A stretch of 64,000 bases of DNA from Roseiarcus sp963835955. GTDB taxonomy: Bacteria; Pseudomonadota; Alphaproteobacteria; Rhizobiales; Beijerinckiaceae. The position numbers were made by a program, and so were the translations under genes. The stretch is taken from NCBI GenBank assembly GCA_963835955.1, contig CAWIHZ010000023.1, forward strand, positions 258,759 to 322,758. Direction: 5' to 3'. Each line of letters starts with the position of its first letter. Within the stretch, counting starts at the first letter, position 1. Under the pieces are notes generated by a model. It searched no databases, was not told the origin of the DNA, and was given only the letters and a program-made list of their open reading frames with translations. Positions 1 to 10,220 of this stretch are shown piece by piece.

Positions 1-42
1 CGCATTGTCAGCGGCGGCTGCCCTGGCTATAAGCGGCGCCGT

Positions 43-120
43 CGGAGTGTAGCGCAGCCCGGTTAGCGCACTTGTCTGGGGGACAAGGGGTCGTGGGTTC
101 GAATCCCGCCACTCCGACCA
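43..120 (+). tRNA. tRNA-Pro (anticodon GGG)
   Basis: A full cloverleaf is readable. The acceptor strands CGGAGTG and CACTCCG pair, the CTTGT/ACAAG anticodon stem closes a CTGGGGG loop that gives anticodon GGG, the T-arm GGTTCGAATCC is standard, and the 3' CCA is encoded. It decodes CCC and CCU proline codons. A second proline tRNA (TGG) lies near 35.3 kb. Confidence 0.95.
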
Positions 121-475
121 TTTGCGCACTTCCGGCCCAGGCCGACCCGCGCTTCGAGCGGAGCGGACGTGGCGGCTAGCGGGCCTACGCGATCCGTTCG
201 GCGCGTTTACCGCCGCTTTTCCCAGACGGTCCAAACTTTTCAAGGGCTTGGACTCCTGTTTACCGCCGCCTCGCGTTTTTGCGCCGCAAACGCCGCGGGA
301 AGCGTCTTCGATTCGCATAATGTATATTATGGAACCACAAGAGCGGGCGCCCGTCGCGGCCCCGCGGGTTTCGCAAAAACCACTAATATCGGCCGGACGA
401 GGCGCGCTGCGGCTGCGACGCCTATATGATGACGCCCTCTTAGCGAAGCATTCGAATTCCGACAGGAGAACATCC
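121..475. other. intergenic stretch, no gene seen
   Basis: About 355 bases between the tRNA and the reductase gene. Open frames here have no recognisable family signal. An AT-rich patch around 315-335 (TAATGTATATTATGG) stands out from the GC-rich surroundings and could carry the promoter of the next gene. The only clear signal is the ribosome-binding site AGGAGA just before 476. Confidence 0.4.
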
Positions 476-1085
476 ATGAAAATCGCCCTCATCGGAGCTT
501 CCGGCCAAGCCGGATTCGCGGCTTCTCGCGGAATTGACCAGGCGCGGTCATCAGGTGACCGGGATCGCGCGCCATCCGGAAAAGGTCGCCGCCGGACCCG
601 GCGTGACGGCGAAGAAGGGCGACGTCCACGATAAGGCTGGCCTTGCCGCGCTGATCAAGGGCCACGACGCGGCGATGAGCGCGGTTCGCTTCACCGACAG
701 CGATCCGAAGCTGCTGATCGAGGCGGTCAAAGAGGCCGGCGTGAAGCGCTATTTCGTCGTCGGCGGCGCCGGCAGCCTCGAGGTCGCGCCTGGCGTGCGA
801 CTGATGGACACGCCGCAGTTTCCCGCGGCCTACAAGGTCGAGGCCGCCAAGGGCGGAGAATTTCTCGATCTCCTGCGCAATGAAAGGGGGCTTGAATGGA
901 CGTTCCTGTCGCCCTCGGCGATGGTCGGCCCCGGCGAGCGCACCGGCAAGTTCCGGCTCGGAAAGGACCAGCTGCTGACCAATGACAAGGGCAGCAGCGT
1001 CTCATGGGAGGACTATGCAATCGCGGCGGCCGACGAACTGGAGAAGCCGGCCCATGTGCGGCAGCGCTTTACCGTCGGCTATTGA
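476..1085 (+). pseudogene. NAD(P)H-binding SDR-like reductase, frameshifted
   Basis: The start at 476 follows AGGAGA with good spacing and encodes MKIALIGASGQAG, a Rossmann dinucleotide-binding start (GxxGxxG type). The frame is then lost. The rest of the protein (LLAELTRRGHQVTGIARHP onward) continues one base out of phase to 1085. A single extra T near 515-516 accounts for it: removing one T from GGATTCGCGG restores GS-RLLAELTRRG. The product would be about 202 residues, the size of the small NmrA/YwnB-type NAD(P)-binding oxidoreductases, with the family's PSAMVGPGERTG segment. The substrate is unknown. Whether the insertion is real or a sequencing error cannot be decided here. Confidence 0.75.
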
Positions 1086-1157
1086 GCAACGCTTGTCGGC
1101 GATCCGGGGCGCCGAGAATTCCCGCCGCCTTTGGAGACGGTTGAGCGTCGTCCAGGA

Positions 1158-4100
1158 TCACTCGATTTCGGCCAGCAGGACGCGGGCGTTCCGGACGTCT
1201 CTCATGCCCTCCCCGCCCTCAATCGCCGCGAGGATCGGCTCCAACAGCCTGCGCGGGTCGTTGTGCGAGCCGCAGTCGCGCCACAGCCGGGCGAGGTCGG
1301 TCGCGGCGCGAAGTTCCAGCAAGCGGGCCTCCTGGCCGCGGGCGACCTCGATCGCCTTCAGGAAACAGGCCTCGGCGCGCGCGCGGTCTGACGCCCCGCT
1401 CCCGAGGGCTGCTTTGCCGGCGATGCGATGCAAATCGGCGAGCAAAAGCCGCTCGCCGGAAAGTTCGACGAATTCGAAGGCCTCTTGCAACGACGCCTCA
1501 GCCCCCGTTATGTCGTCCGCCGCCAGGAGAGCTTCGGCAAGACAGCATAGGATCATGGAGTCCAAGATTCGGGCGCCGGATCGGTGATGGGCGTCGCGCG
1601 CGGCGCGGATGGCCTCGATATGCCCGACCGTCGAAATTCGTACCGCCCGAGCGCAGGCATGGGTGAGGTCGCTGTAAAGGCGGAATTGCGCCACCTTCCT
1701 TTCAACGCAATAGGCGACGAGTTCGGCGCTAGTGCGCTCGCAAACTTCAAGGTCGCCGAAAAGAAGTTCTGGCCAAATCGCCGTGAAAAACCGGCAAAAC
1801 GCCACTGTCGGCGCGTGATCGTGGTCCGAGGCCTCCACGCGCGCTTGATCCCTGGCGCGCGCCGCCTGGTCAGTGAGGCCAAGCATGAACAGCGTCATCG
1901 CCTTATAGCAAAGAATGCTGAGGCCGACGTCATATCCGAAGCGGTAACTCAACCGCTTTTGTCGCGCGGGATCGCTGTAGGCTGCCGCCTGCAGCAGGAT
2001 TTCCAACACTTCGCGACTTCGCCCCGCGAAGAATTCCACCGCCCCGAGCAGGCGGCGCCCGACGAGTTGGTAAATGGGATCGTCCTGCCGATTGGCGAGG
2101 TCGATAAATTGCAGCGCCAGGACGCGTGCAGGCCCTAGTTCCGACGCGACGTATTTGGCCGCGCACAGGCCATAGAGCACCGAGAAATGCTGCATGTCGT
2201 CGCCGGCGCCGGCGTCGATAATCCGCTTTGCCGCGCTCAACGCGGCGACCGTCTCTGGCGTGCTGTATCCTTTGAGCGGCAGCAATGCGTTCGCCTTGGC
2301 CACCAGGAACGCCAGTTCCAGAGATTGCCGGCCCCGCCCTTCCGGAATGCGCGGAAGCACCGCGAGACCGGCGTCGACATGGCGGTCCGCCTCCACGGCG
2401 GCGGAGCGTGACAGCGCCTGTTCGGCCGCCGCGAGCCAATGGCGCGCCGCAGGTTCGTAAAGTCCCGCCTCGGCGAAATGATGGGCGATGACCGCTTGCG
2501 CAGAATCGACATGATCGAGGAAGGCCTTCGACCAAGGCGTTCGCAATGTCGGCATGGATGCGCTGCCGCCGGCTGCGCAGGAGCGAGGCGTAAGCCGTGT
2601 CCCGCACCAGCGCATGCTTGAACACATAGGTCGCCTCCGGCGGCGCGCCGCGAGTGTGGATCAGCTCCGCCGCAACGAGCTGGGCGAGCGCGTCTTGCAA
2701 GTCCTGACCGTGGATCGGCGCGACCGCATCCAGCAGTCGATACGAGAACTCGCGCCCGATCGCCGCCCCGATCTGCCCGATCTCCTTCACCGGCGCGAGA
2801 CGATCCAAGCGCGCCATCAGCGAGTTCTTGAAGGGTCGAGGGGATCGCGAGCGGACTGAGCGCTCGGTCGAGGACATAGGCGCCGCTCTCCTCGCGCAAC
2901 AGGCCGGACTCGAGCACGTTCTTGGTCAGTTCCTCCACGAACAACGGCACGCCGTCGGTCTTGGCCACGATCTCCTCCGACACCTCGCTCGGCAGCGCCT
3001 TGCCGCCGGCGATGCGATCGACCATCGCCAGCGCATGGCGCCGCCCGAAGCGGCTGAGCGTAAGCGCGGCCACATGCGCGCGGCCCGCCCAGGGCGCGAC
3101 GAATTCCGGCCGAAAAGTAACGACCAACAGCGCGCGCATATTGGGCAACTGATCAACCAGTCGGCCGAACACGTCGAGCGACGTGGGGTCGATCCAGTGC
3201 GCGTCTTCGAGTATCGCCAGGACAGGGGCGTTGTTGACCAGCCCCGCGAACACAGCCATCAACGCCGCAATCGTCCGTTCCTTCTGTTCGCTGGGGGCCG
3301 CGTCAAGCGAGGGGTATCGCTCGTCGCCGGGGATCGACAGCAAGGCCGCGAGGAAAGGCGCGATTCCGTTTGGCTCCAATCCAGACCGCGCGATCATCGC
3401 CTCCAGCTTGTCGAGCCTCGCTGTCGCCGGCTCGCCGGTCACAAAACCCGCGGCATGCCGAATCTGGCTCGATATGGGATAGAACGCTTCATTGACGTGG
3501 AGCGGCGAGCATTGGTAGCGCACCCTCACATGCGGCTCGCTGCCGATCCGCTCGCTGAGCGCCGCCAGAATGCGCGACTTGCCGATGCCCGGCTCGCCCG
3601 AGATGAGCGCGACCTGGCCTTCGCCCCCGCTCGCCTCGCGCCAACGGTCGAGGAGCAGCGCCACCTCATGCTCGCGTCCGACAAAGGGCGTCATCGCTTG
3701 CGACCGCGACGCTTCGAAGCGGCTGACGTTCTCGGCTTCGCGCACAACCGTCCAGGCGGGAATGGGCGCTTCGAGGCCTTTCAGCTCGTGAGGGTGCAGG
3801 GGCGTCAGTTCGAATGTTCCGCCGAGAAGACGCCTCGTCGATTCCGCGATCACGACGCTGCCCGGCTCGGCCAGGGCCTGCAGCCGAGCCGCCAAATTGG
3901 GCGTATCGCCAACCACCAGCTGTTCGTGGGTCGAGCCCTGCCCTAAAGGATCGCCGACCACGACAATTCCGGTTGCGATCGCGATCCGCACCTTCAGCGG
4001 CTCGTTCGCGCCGTTTTCAAGCCTGACAACCGCGGATGAGATGTCGAGGCCGGCCCTGACCGCCCGCTCGGCGTTGTCCTCATGAGCGCGGGGAAAGCCG

Positions 4101-4522
4101 AAATAGGCCAGCACTCCGTCGCCCATGAACTTGGCGACGAAGCCATCATAGCGCGCGACCGCGCGCGCGCAGGCGTCCTGGTAGGCCCGGATGACCTCGC
4201 GCATGTCTTCGGGATCGAGCCTCGCCGACAGCGCGGTCGAGCCGACAATGTCGCAAAACATCACGGTGAGCTGACGGCGCTCAGCGGCGTTCTCTTGGGC
4301 AAGCGGCGCGGGCGGCGGACTTCCTGACTGCGACGGCGTGCGCGCCGGACCGAGAGCGGCGATCGCCCTAAGCAGACGCTTGCGGTCGCCGAGCGGCACG
4401 CCCAATTCGGCCAGATCAGAGTCCGTCAGTTCGGGCAAAACATCGGCGTCGATTTCGTTTTCACGGAATACGGCCTCATAGTGACTGAAACCGAGGCCCC
4501 GCAACCAAACCCCGACGTCCAT
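1158..4522 (-). pseudogene. SAM / adenylate cyclase / AAA ATPase regulator, two frameshifts
   Basis: Read leftward from 4522, the protein has an N-terminal SAM-like domain (about residues 1-60), a class III nucleotide cyclase domain (metal-binding Asp in FCDIVGST and FMGDGVLAYFG), a predicted AAA/P-loop ATPase with Walker A GEPGIGKSR and a Walker B-like LAILEDAHW, then an alpha-helical TPR-like C-terminal half. Full length would be about 1,120 residues, normal for this multidomain family. The frame shifts twice: near 2828-2832 (LQ joins D/NSLMARLDRL if one A is removed) and near 2515-2525 (VEG joins FLDHVDSAQ if one C is removed). Both are single-base expansions of short runs. If real, the product ends after the ATPase core. 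If they are errors, the gene is intact. No neighbouring partner suggests the signal it reads. Confidence 0.75.
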
Positions 4523-4648
4523 TCTATCACCCGCAACGCCGTTCGGCCCCGATCATGGTCCACCGACGAGGGCGAGTCCAGCGCGGGAGGGCCGGCGTGG
4601 GAGCGCCGGCGGCCCGGATTTGGCGATTGGCGTGCCTTTCCGGGCGTC

Positions 4649-5881
4649 TCAAGCCCCCAGCAGCTCCGCCAGCGTCAGCGCGATCACTTCCGTGGCTTTG
4701 TATAGGTCCGCGAGCGGCAGGCGCTCGTCGGCGCGGTGGGCGTTGGCTTCCTCGATCGTGCGCGGGCCGGCGCCGTAGAGCACGATCGGCACGCCAGCTT
4801 TGGCGTAGTGGCGGGCGTCGGTGTAGAGCGGCACGCCCGAGGCCGAGACCGGCTCTCCCATCACCCGGCTCGCATGGCGGCAGAGCGTCTCGGTGAGCTT
4901 GGCGCCCGCTTGCGTCGGCGTCAGCGGCTCGGCGAGCAGGATCCGGTTGACCGCAACCTTCGCGTCCGGGTGAAGCGCCGCCGCGTGGGCGATCACCGCC
5001 CGCAGCTCCGCTTCGGCCTCGGCCGGATTCTCCTCCGGAACCATGCGCCGGTCGAGCCGGAACGTGACGCGGTCCGGCACCACATTGGTGTTGACGCCGC
5101 CCGAGATGAGCCCGACCGTCATCTGCGGCGAGCCGATGCCGGGAATCGCGGAAGTCCGCGCCGCCAACCCGCCGCGCCAGCCATAAAGCGCGGCCAGGAT
5201 CGCGTTCGCCGCTTCCAGCGCGTCGACGCCGGTGAACGGCCGCGCGGCGTGCGCCGAGCGGCCGGCGACCTCGACCTCCAGGTGCAGGCAGCCGTTATGC
5301 GCATTGACGACCGCATAGGAAAATCCCGCGCCAATCGCCAGATCGGGATGCGAAAGGCCCTGTTCGAGGATGTAGCGCGGGCCGATCTCGCCGCCCGCCT
5401 CTTCGTCATAGGTGACATGCAGCTCAACGGTCCCGTTGAGCGCGGCGCCGCTCGCTTCCAGCGCCAGAATCGCGAAGGCGTAAGTCGCGATGTCCGACTT
5501 CGACACCGCGACCCCGCGCCCGAACATCCAGCCGTCGACGATCTCAGCCCCGTAGGGGTCGCGCGTCCAGCCGGCGCCGGGAGGCACCACATCGCCGTGC
5601 GCATTGAGCGCGACCGTTGGACCGCCCTGCCCGAACCGTCGCCGCGCGATCAGATTGGTCGCCGTTATCATGCCGTTGGCCTTGACGAGCGCGTCGGGAA
5701 CTTTGCGCCTTTCGACCGTCAGCCCCAGACCCTCGATCAGCCCGGCGACGACCTCGGCGGAGCGATCGCAGTCGCCGGGAGGGTTGTCGGACGGAATCCG
5801 GACGATCTCGGCGAGAAAGCGCGTCTCGGCGCCCTCGTGTTCGCGCACGAAGGCGTGGATAGCGGCTTCGATCGACGCCAT
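4649..5881 (-). CDS. M20-family zinc peptidase (ArgE/DapE-like)
   Basis: A 410-residue, probably cytosolic metallopeptidase or amidohydrolase of family M20. It carries the metal-site motifs NAHGDVVPPG (about residue 93) and YDEEAGGEIGPRY (catalytic and metal acidic pair). A dimerisation lid domain lies in the middle (VNAHNGCLHLEVEVAG, SAHAARP), and a C-terminal block contains GVPLYTDARHY. The usual GRG-x-x-D-M-K-G segment is replaced by GRGVAVSKSD, a variant I associate with a subgroup of ArgE/DapE-like proteins. It lies 21 bases downstream of the metallo-hydrolase gene on the same strand and so is probably the last gene of the tmk-holB-metG-tatD transcript. The substrate is not predictable; N-acyl amino acids or dipeptides are usual for the family. 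Confidence 0.85.
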   Translation of the reverse strand: MASIEAAIHAFVREHEGAETRFLAEIVRIPSDNPPGDCDRSAEVVAGLIEGLGLTVERRKVPDALVKANGMITATNLIARRRFGQGGPTVALNAHGDVVPPGAGWTRDPYGAEIVDGWMFGRGVAVSKSDIATYAFAILALEASGAALNGTVELHVTYDEEAGGEIGPRYILEQGLSHPDLAIGAGFSYAVVNAHNGCLHLEVEVAGRSAHAARPFTGVDALEAANAILAALYGWRGGLAARTSAIPGIGSPQMTVGLISGGVNTNVVPDRVTFRLDRRMVPEENPAEAEAELRAVIAHAAALHPDAKVAVNRILLAEPLTPTQAGAKLTETLCRHASRVMGEPVSASGVPLYTDARHYAKAGVPIVLYGAGPRTIEEANAHRADERLPLADLYKATEVIALTLAELLGA

Positions 5882-5902
5882 GGCGTTCTCCCCCTCAAAC
5901 CA

Positions 5903-6706
5903 TCAATTGTCGAAATCCTCGACGCGCATGCCGTCGTAGGCCGGCGCGACATGCGCGGGCAGGCGCGCGCGCAAGGTCTCGTAATCAAGATCGGTATGCA
6001 AGTTGGTCAGGATCGCGCGGCGCGGGCGCATCTCCTCGATCGCCGCCAACGCGTCCTCGAGGCTGAAATGCGACGGATGGGGGCGATAGCGCAGCGCGTC
6101 GATGATCCAGACGTCGAGCCCCTCGAGGCGCGCGCGGCTCGCCTCGGGAATGCGCTTGACGTCGGGCGTATAAGCGAGCGCCCCGAAACGAAGGCCAAGC
6201 GCGCCGATATCCCCGTGGTCGAGATCGAAAGGAATGGCCTCGATCGCGCCGCCCATGCCGTCGATCTTGCAGGGCCTGCCCGCTGATAGACGACGCTCAT
6301 TTGCTATGGGGGGATAAGAACTACCGTCAGGCGTCTGAAAGATATACGAAAACGCCCGTCGAACAATTAGCGAGGTCGGCTCGTCCATATAGATGTCGAT
6401 CCGGCGTCCGGCTTGCAGCGCGAGCGGCCGCAGATCGTCGATCCCGTGGGTGTGGTCGGCGTGGGGATGGGTGATCAGGATGCCGTCGAGCCTCTTCACC
6501 CGGGCCTCGATCAATTGTTCGCGCAGATCCGGCGAGGTGTCGACGAGCACATTCGTCACGCCATCGGCGCCGACGCGCTCCAAAAGGGCCGAGCAGCGGC
6601 GGCGGCGGTTGCGGGGATTGGCGGGATCGCATGCGCCCCACCCCTGCCCGACGCGCGGAACGCCGGCGGACGAGCCGCAGCCCAAAACGGTCAGGCGCAG
6701 ACTCAA
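5903..6706 (-). CDS. MBL-fold metallo-hydrolase (PhnP-like)
   Basis: A 267-residue metallo-beta-lactamase-fold enzyme. It starts LTVLGCGSSAGVPR, typical of the PhnP/RNase Z-like branch, and has the metal motif THPHADH (HxHxDH) followed by GIDDLRPLA, plus later conserved blocks LDHGDIGALGLRFG and LTNLHTDLDY. The start is TTG at 6706, which overlaps the tatD stop by four bases (TTGA), so translation is probably coupled. The fixed pairing with tatD is common in alphaproteobacteria. The branch includes cyclic phosphodiesterases and other phosphoesterases; the substrate here is not known. Confidence 0.88.
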   Translation of the reverse strand: MSLRLTVLGCGSSAGVPRVGQGWGACDPANPRNRRRRCSALLERVGADGVTNVLVDTSPDLREQLIEARVKRLDGILITHPHADHTHGIDDLRPLALQAGRRIDIYMDEPTSLIVRRAFSYIFQTPDGSSYPPIANERRLSAGRPCKIDGMGGAIEAIPFDLDHGDIGALGLRFGALAYTPDVKRIPEASRARLEGLDVWIIDALRYRPHPSHFSLEDALAAIEEMRPRRAILTNLHTDLDYETLRARLPAHVAPAYDGMRVEDFDN

Positions 6707-7494
6707 GGCCGCCGCCCGCCAGGGTCGAGCTTGGCAAAGATGGAGAGCGTGTTGGCGCGCGTCGCGGCGGCCAGCGCCTCGGGCTGAATTCCGCGCGTCT
6801 CGGCGACCGCGCGCGCGGTCGAGGCCACGAAGGCGGGCTCGTTGCGCTTGCCGCGATGGGGGACGGGCGCGAGATAGGGAGCGTCGGTCTCGACCAGAAT
6901 CCGGTCGAGCGGAACGTCGCGCGCGACGGCGCGCAGGTCGGTCGCGTTCTTGAAGGTCACGACGCCGGAGAACGAAATGGAGAGGCCGAGTTCGAGTCCG
7001 GTCTCAGCCAACGCCCGCGAGCCGGTGAAGCAATGGAGCAGGGCGCTGAACCGCCCCTGCCCCATTTCGTCCTTCAGAATCGCCGCCATGTCGTCGTCGG
7101 CGTCGCGGGAATGGATGACGAGCGGCAGGTTCAATTCGCGCGCGAGCGCGATCTGGCCGCGAAAGACGCGCTCGGCGGTCTCTCGCGGCGCGTAATTGTA
7201 GTGATAGTCGAGCCCCGCCTCGCCGATGCCGACGCATTTGGGATGGGCGGCAAACCGGCGCATGGCGGAATAATCTTCCGCCCCCTCGCCCCCCGCCTCA
7301 TGCGGATGGGTGCCGACGGTGAAGTAGACGCTGTCGAAGCGCTCGGCGATTTCGGCGGCGCGCGCCGCCTTAGCGACCCGGGCGCCGATGGTGATCATGC
7401 GTTCGACGCCGGCCGCGTGGGCGCGCCCGACGACCGCGTCGAGGTCGTCGGCGAAGTCTGGAAAGTCGAGATGGCAATGGCTGTCGATGAGCAT
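6703..7494 (-). CDS. tatD: TatD-family metal-dependent hydrolase (DNase)
   Basis: A 263-residue TIM-barrel hydrolase of the TatD family. Metal ligands are visible as MLIDSHCHLDFPDF at the N terminus, GIGEAGLDYHY (catalytic Glu), the VIHSRD His, LHCFTGS and ETDAPYLAP. Family members act as 3'-5' exonucleases or deoxyribonucleases with divalent metal. The ATG at 7494 overlaps the metG stop by one base (TAATG) and its own stop overlaps the next gene, so metG-tatD-hydrolase are read as one unit. This is the standard alphaproteobacterial order. Confidence 0.92.
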   Translation of the reverse strand: MLIDSHCHLDFPDFADDLDAVVGRAHAAGVERMITIGARVAKAARAAEIAERFDSVYFTVGTHPHEAGGEGAEDYSAMRRFAAHPKCVGIGEAGLDYHYNYAPRETAERVFRGQIALARELNLPLVIHSRDADDDMAAILKDEMGQGRFSALLHCFTGSRALAETGLELGLSISFSGVVTFKNATDLRAVARDVPLDRILVETDAPYLAPVPHRGKRNEPAFVASTARAVAETRGIQPEALAAATRANTLSIFAKLDPGGRRP

Positions 7495-9104
7495 TACTGC
7501 GCCGCGGTCTCGCGCTCGACGTAGCGGGGGAAGATCGGCGACGGCGGAGGCAGCGCCCTGCCCGGCTGCAGCCGGTGCGGGGCCTTCATCACCCAGTTTC
7601 GATCCTGGATGTCGATCCGGTCGAAAACGACTTTGACGTCCACCGCCCGAAAGGCCCGCTCGTCGGAGGGAACTGCGAGCATGTCGAGCAGTCTGTCCAT
7701 CGAAGCCGGCATCACGGGGCGCAGCAGAATGGCGACGATGCGCAACGTCTCCGCAGTCGTGTAAAGCACGATTCGCATGAGCGCGGGATTGGTCTTGGCC
7801 AGCCTCCACGGTTCGCGCGAAGCGAAATAACGGTTGGCTTGCGCGACGGCTTCGAAAACCGTCGCAACATACTGATGGATGGCGAATTCCGCCATGTGAC
7901 GGCGAACGGCGTCGAGCAGCGAATCGGCGGTCGTTATTAGCGCCCTCGTCTCGTCGTCAACGAGGTCTTCAGCCGAGCGCCAGTCCGGCGCCGCGCCGCC
8001 GCAGTCCCTGGCGATCATGGTCAATGCGCGCTGCGCCAGATTGCCGAGATCGTTGGCGAGGTCGGCGTTTCTGCGGGCGACGATCGTCTCGTGGGAATAG
8101 TTGCCGTCCTGGCCGAACGGGACCTCGCGCAGGAAAAAATAGCGCACCGGATCGAGGCCGTAAGTCGCGACGAGATCGGCCGGGCTCACCACATTGCCGA
8201 CCGACTTCGACATCTTCTCGCCGCGGTTGAACAGAAATCCGTGCACGACGATCTGGCGCGGAACCGGAAGCCCGGCGGACATGAGAAAGGCCGGCCAGTA
8301 GATGGCGTGGAAGCGGGTGATGTCCTTGCCGATCACATGCGCGTCGGCCGGCCAGTATTTGGCCCGCGGACCGTCGTCGGGGAAGCCGGTGGCGGTGATG
8401 TAGTTGGTCAGCGCGTCGACCCAGACATACATCACGTGCTTCGGGTCGCCCGGCACGGGCGTGCCCCATGCGAGGGTCGCGCGGCTGATCGACAGATCCG
8501 TGAGCCCGCGCTTCACGAAGGCGACGATCTCGTTGAGATATTTCTCCGGCGTGACGAAGTCGGGATGGGCCTCGTAATGGGAGAGGAGCCGGCCGGCCCA
8601 AGCCGACAGGCGGAAGAACCAGCTCTCCTCCTCCACCCATTCAACGGGGGCGCCCGTCGGCGCGAGCTTTGTCCCGTCCGGGCCCGGGCTCAATTCGCTC
8701 TCGTCGAAATAGGATTCGTCGCGAACCGAGTACCAGCCGGAATATTTCGAGAGATAGACGTCGCCGTTGGCCGCCATCCGCTCCCAGATGGCCTGCGCGG
8801 CGCGGACGTTGCGGGCCTGAGTCGTGCGCACGATGTCGTCGGCGCGGGCGTTGAGCATCTCGCCCATCGCCTCGAATTCTTTCGCGACCCGGTCGACGAA
8901 GGCCTGCGGCGTCACGCCTTCGCGCGCCGCCGTCTGCTGAACCTTGAGCCCATATTCGTCCATGCCGGTCACGAACAGGGTGTCTTTGCCGTCGAGGCGC
9001 ATGAACCGCTGGATCGCATCGGTGGCGATGCGCTCATAGGCGTGTCCGATATGCGGCGCGCCGTTGGCGTAAGGGATGGCGGTGGTGATGTAGAAGCGGC
9101 TCAT
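7494..9104 (-). CDS. metG: methionyl-tRNA synthetase
   Basis: This class I synthetase charges tRNA-Met. The HIGH signature is in GAPHIGHAYERI near the N terminus and the KMSKS loop is RGEKMSKSVGN. The length of 536 residues and the absence of the Cys-rich zinc knuckle and C-terminal tRNA-binding extension fit the short MetG type common in alphaproteobacteria. It overlaps tatD by one base and follows holB by 45 bases. The frame is intact, which contrasts with aspS at 35-37 kb. Confidence 0.96.
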   Translation of the reverse strand: MSRFYITTAIPYANGAPHIGHAYERIATDAIQRFMRLDGKDTLFVTGMDEYGLKVQQTAAREGVTPQAFVDRVAKEFEAMGEMLNARADDIVRTTQARNVRAAQAIWERMAANGDVYLSKYSGWYSVRDESYFDESELSPGPDGTKLAPTGAPVEWVEEESWFFRLSAWAGRLLSHYEAHPDFVTPEKYLNEIVAFVKRGLTDLSISRATLAWGTPVPGDPKHVMYVWVDALTNYITATGFPDDGPRAKYWPADAHVIGKDITRFHAIYWPAFLMSAGLPVPRQIVVHGFLFNRGEKMSKSVGNVVSPADLVATYGLDPVRYFFLREVPFGQDGNYSHETIVARRNADLANDLGNLAQRALTMIARDCGGAAPDWRSAEDLVDDETRALITTADSLLDAVRRHMAEFAIHQYVATVFEAVAQANRYFASREPWRLAKTNPALMRIVLYTTAETLRIVAILLRPVMPASMDRLLDMLAVPSDERAFRAVDVKVVFDRIDIQDRNWVMKAPHRLQPGRALPPPSPIFPRYVERETAAQ

Positions 9105-9149
9105 GCCGCCGTCCTAGAGCATTTCGCTGGGGTTGGAAACGCGTGGGAT

Positions 9150-10220
9150 TTACCGTCGCGGCACGCTCGCGGCAATCTCCGCGAAGACGGCCAGGACATG
9201 CAGCTTCCGGTCGAGATTGAGCGTCTCCGTCTCGCGCGCGGCGGCCCGGATGCGATCCCACAGCGCGGCGATCGCATCTGCACGCGAGGCCGACGACACG
9301 GTCGTGAACGCATGGGTCGCGAGCCAGTCGTAGAGTTCGCGATGGAAGGTCTGATAGGCCTCGTTCGCCGTCCGTGGGCCAAGAGCCTCCGCGAGCCTGG
9401 CGACCGCGCGCGGATCGGGACGCGGAAGGCCGCCGATGTTTGAATCGATGAGCGCGCCAATCTCTTTCGCTTCCGGAGCGAGGCGCGCCAGCGCTTCGCG
9501 AACGGAGCCATGCGCTCGTCTGGCGGCGCCGGAGATGGCGGCGGGATCGGATTCGCTCCAGGGCGGTCCGAGGCCAGCGATCACCGCGGCGATGTCGCTC
9601 TCAGCGAGCGGATCGAGACGGAGCCGCCGGCAGCGCGAACGGATCGTCGGCATGACCTGCCCGGGCCGATGCGAAACGATGAGAATCAGCGAACGTTGCG
9701 GCGGTTCTTCAATCAATTTCAGCAACGCATTGGCGCTACTGCGATTAAGGTCCTCGGCGCAATCGACGATCGAGACCCGCCAGCCGCCGAAGGCCGCCGC
9801 CAGGTGGAATATCTTTAGCGCCTCGCGCACGTCTTCGACGGCGATTTCGGTGGCCAGTCTTTTTGGGTTCGCCTTCCACTCCCGGCGCATCAGCGAAAAG
9901 TCCGGATGTGCGAGCGCGGAGAGATGGCGCGCCGCCGGATGGTTCGGGTCGACATGAAGGTCGGCGGCTTCGCGCACGCTTCCGGCGTTTGGATCGGGGT
10001 TGGCGAGCATGAACCGGGCGAAGCGCCAGGCGAGCGTCGCCTTGCCGACTCCCTCGGCGCCGCCGATCAGCCAGGCATGGGCGAGACGCCCGTCCCGATA
10101 GGCCGACAGCAATTCCCTTTCGGCGGCCTTGTGGCCAATGAGCGTTTGCGCGTGGCGCGGATGCGGCGCGCCGGCAAGCGCGTCGCTTTCGGCAAGCTCC
10201 TCGATCTCGCCACGCTTCAT
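9150..10220 (-). CDS. holB: DNA polymerase III delta' subunit
   Basis: A clamp-loader subunit of about 356 residues with the AAA+ fold. The P-loop-like segment is GGAEGVGKAT, followed by LNRSSANALLKLIEEPP and the sensor/SRC motif RSRCRRLRLDPL, which identifies clamp-loader proteins. It acts with the gamma/tau and delta subunits to load the beta clamp. The ATG at 10220 overlaps the tmk stop by four bases (ATGA). The tmk-holB pairing is widely conserved. Confidence 0.94.
   Translation of the reverse strand: MKRGEIEELAESDALAGAPHPRHAQTLIGHKAAERELLSAYRDGRLAHAWLIGGAEGVGKATLAWRFARFMLANPDPNAGSVREAADLHVDPNHPAARHLSALAHPDFSLMRREWKANPKRLATEIAVEDVREALKIFHLAAAFGGWRVSIVDCAEDLNRSSANALLKLIEEPPQRSLILIVSHRPGQVMPTIRSRCRRLRLDPLAESDIAAVIAGLGPPWSESDPAAISGAARRAHGSVREALARLAPEAKEIGALIDSNIGGLPRPDPRAVARLAEALGPRTANEAYQTFHRELYDWLATHAFTTVSSASRADAIAALWDRIRAAARETETLNLDRKLHVLAVFAEIAASVPRR

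Noticed and set aside
4736..6286. Long rightward open frame (516 codons) opposite the M20 peptidase and hydrolase genes
   Set aside because: It is an antisense shadow of high-GC codon use. It has Arg-rich composition and no domain signal, while the leftward genes have clear catalytic motifs.
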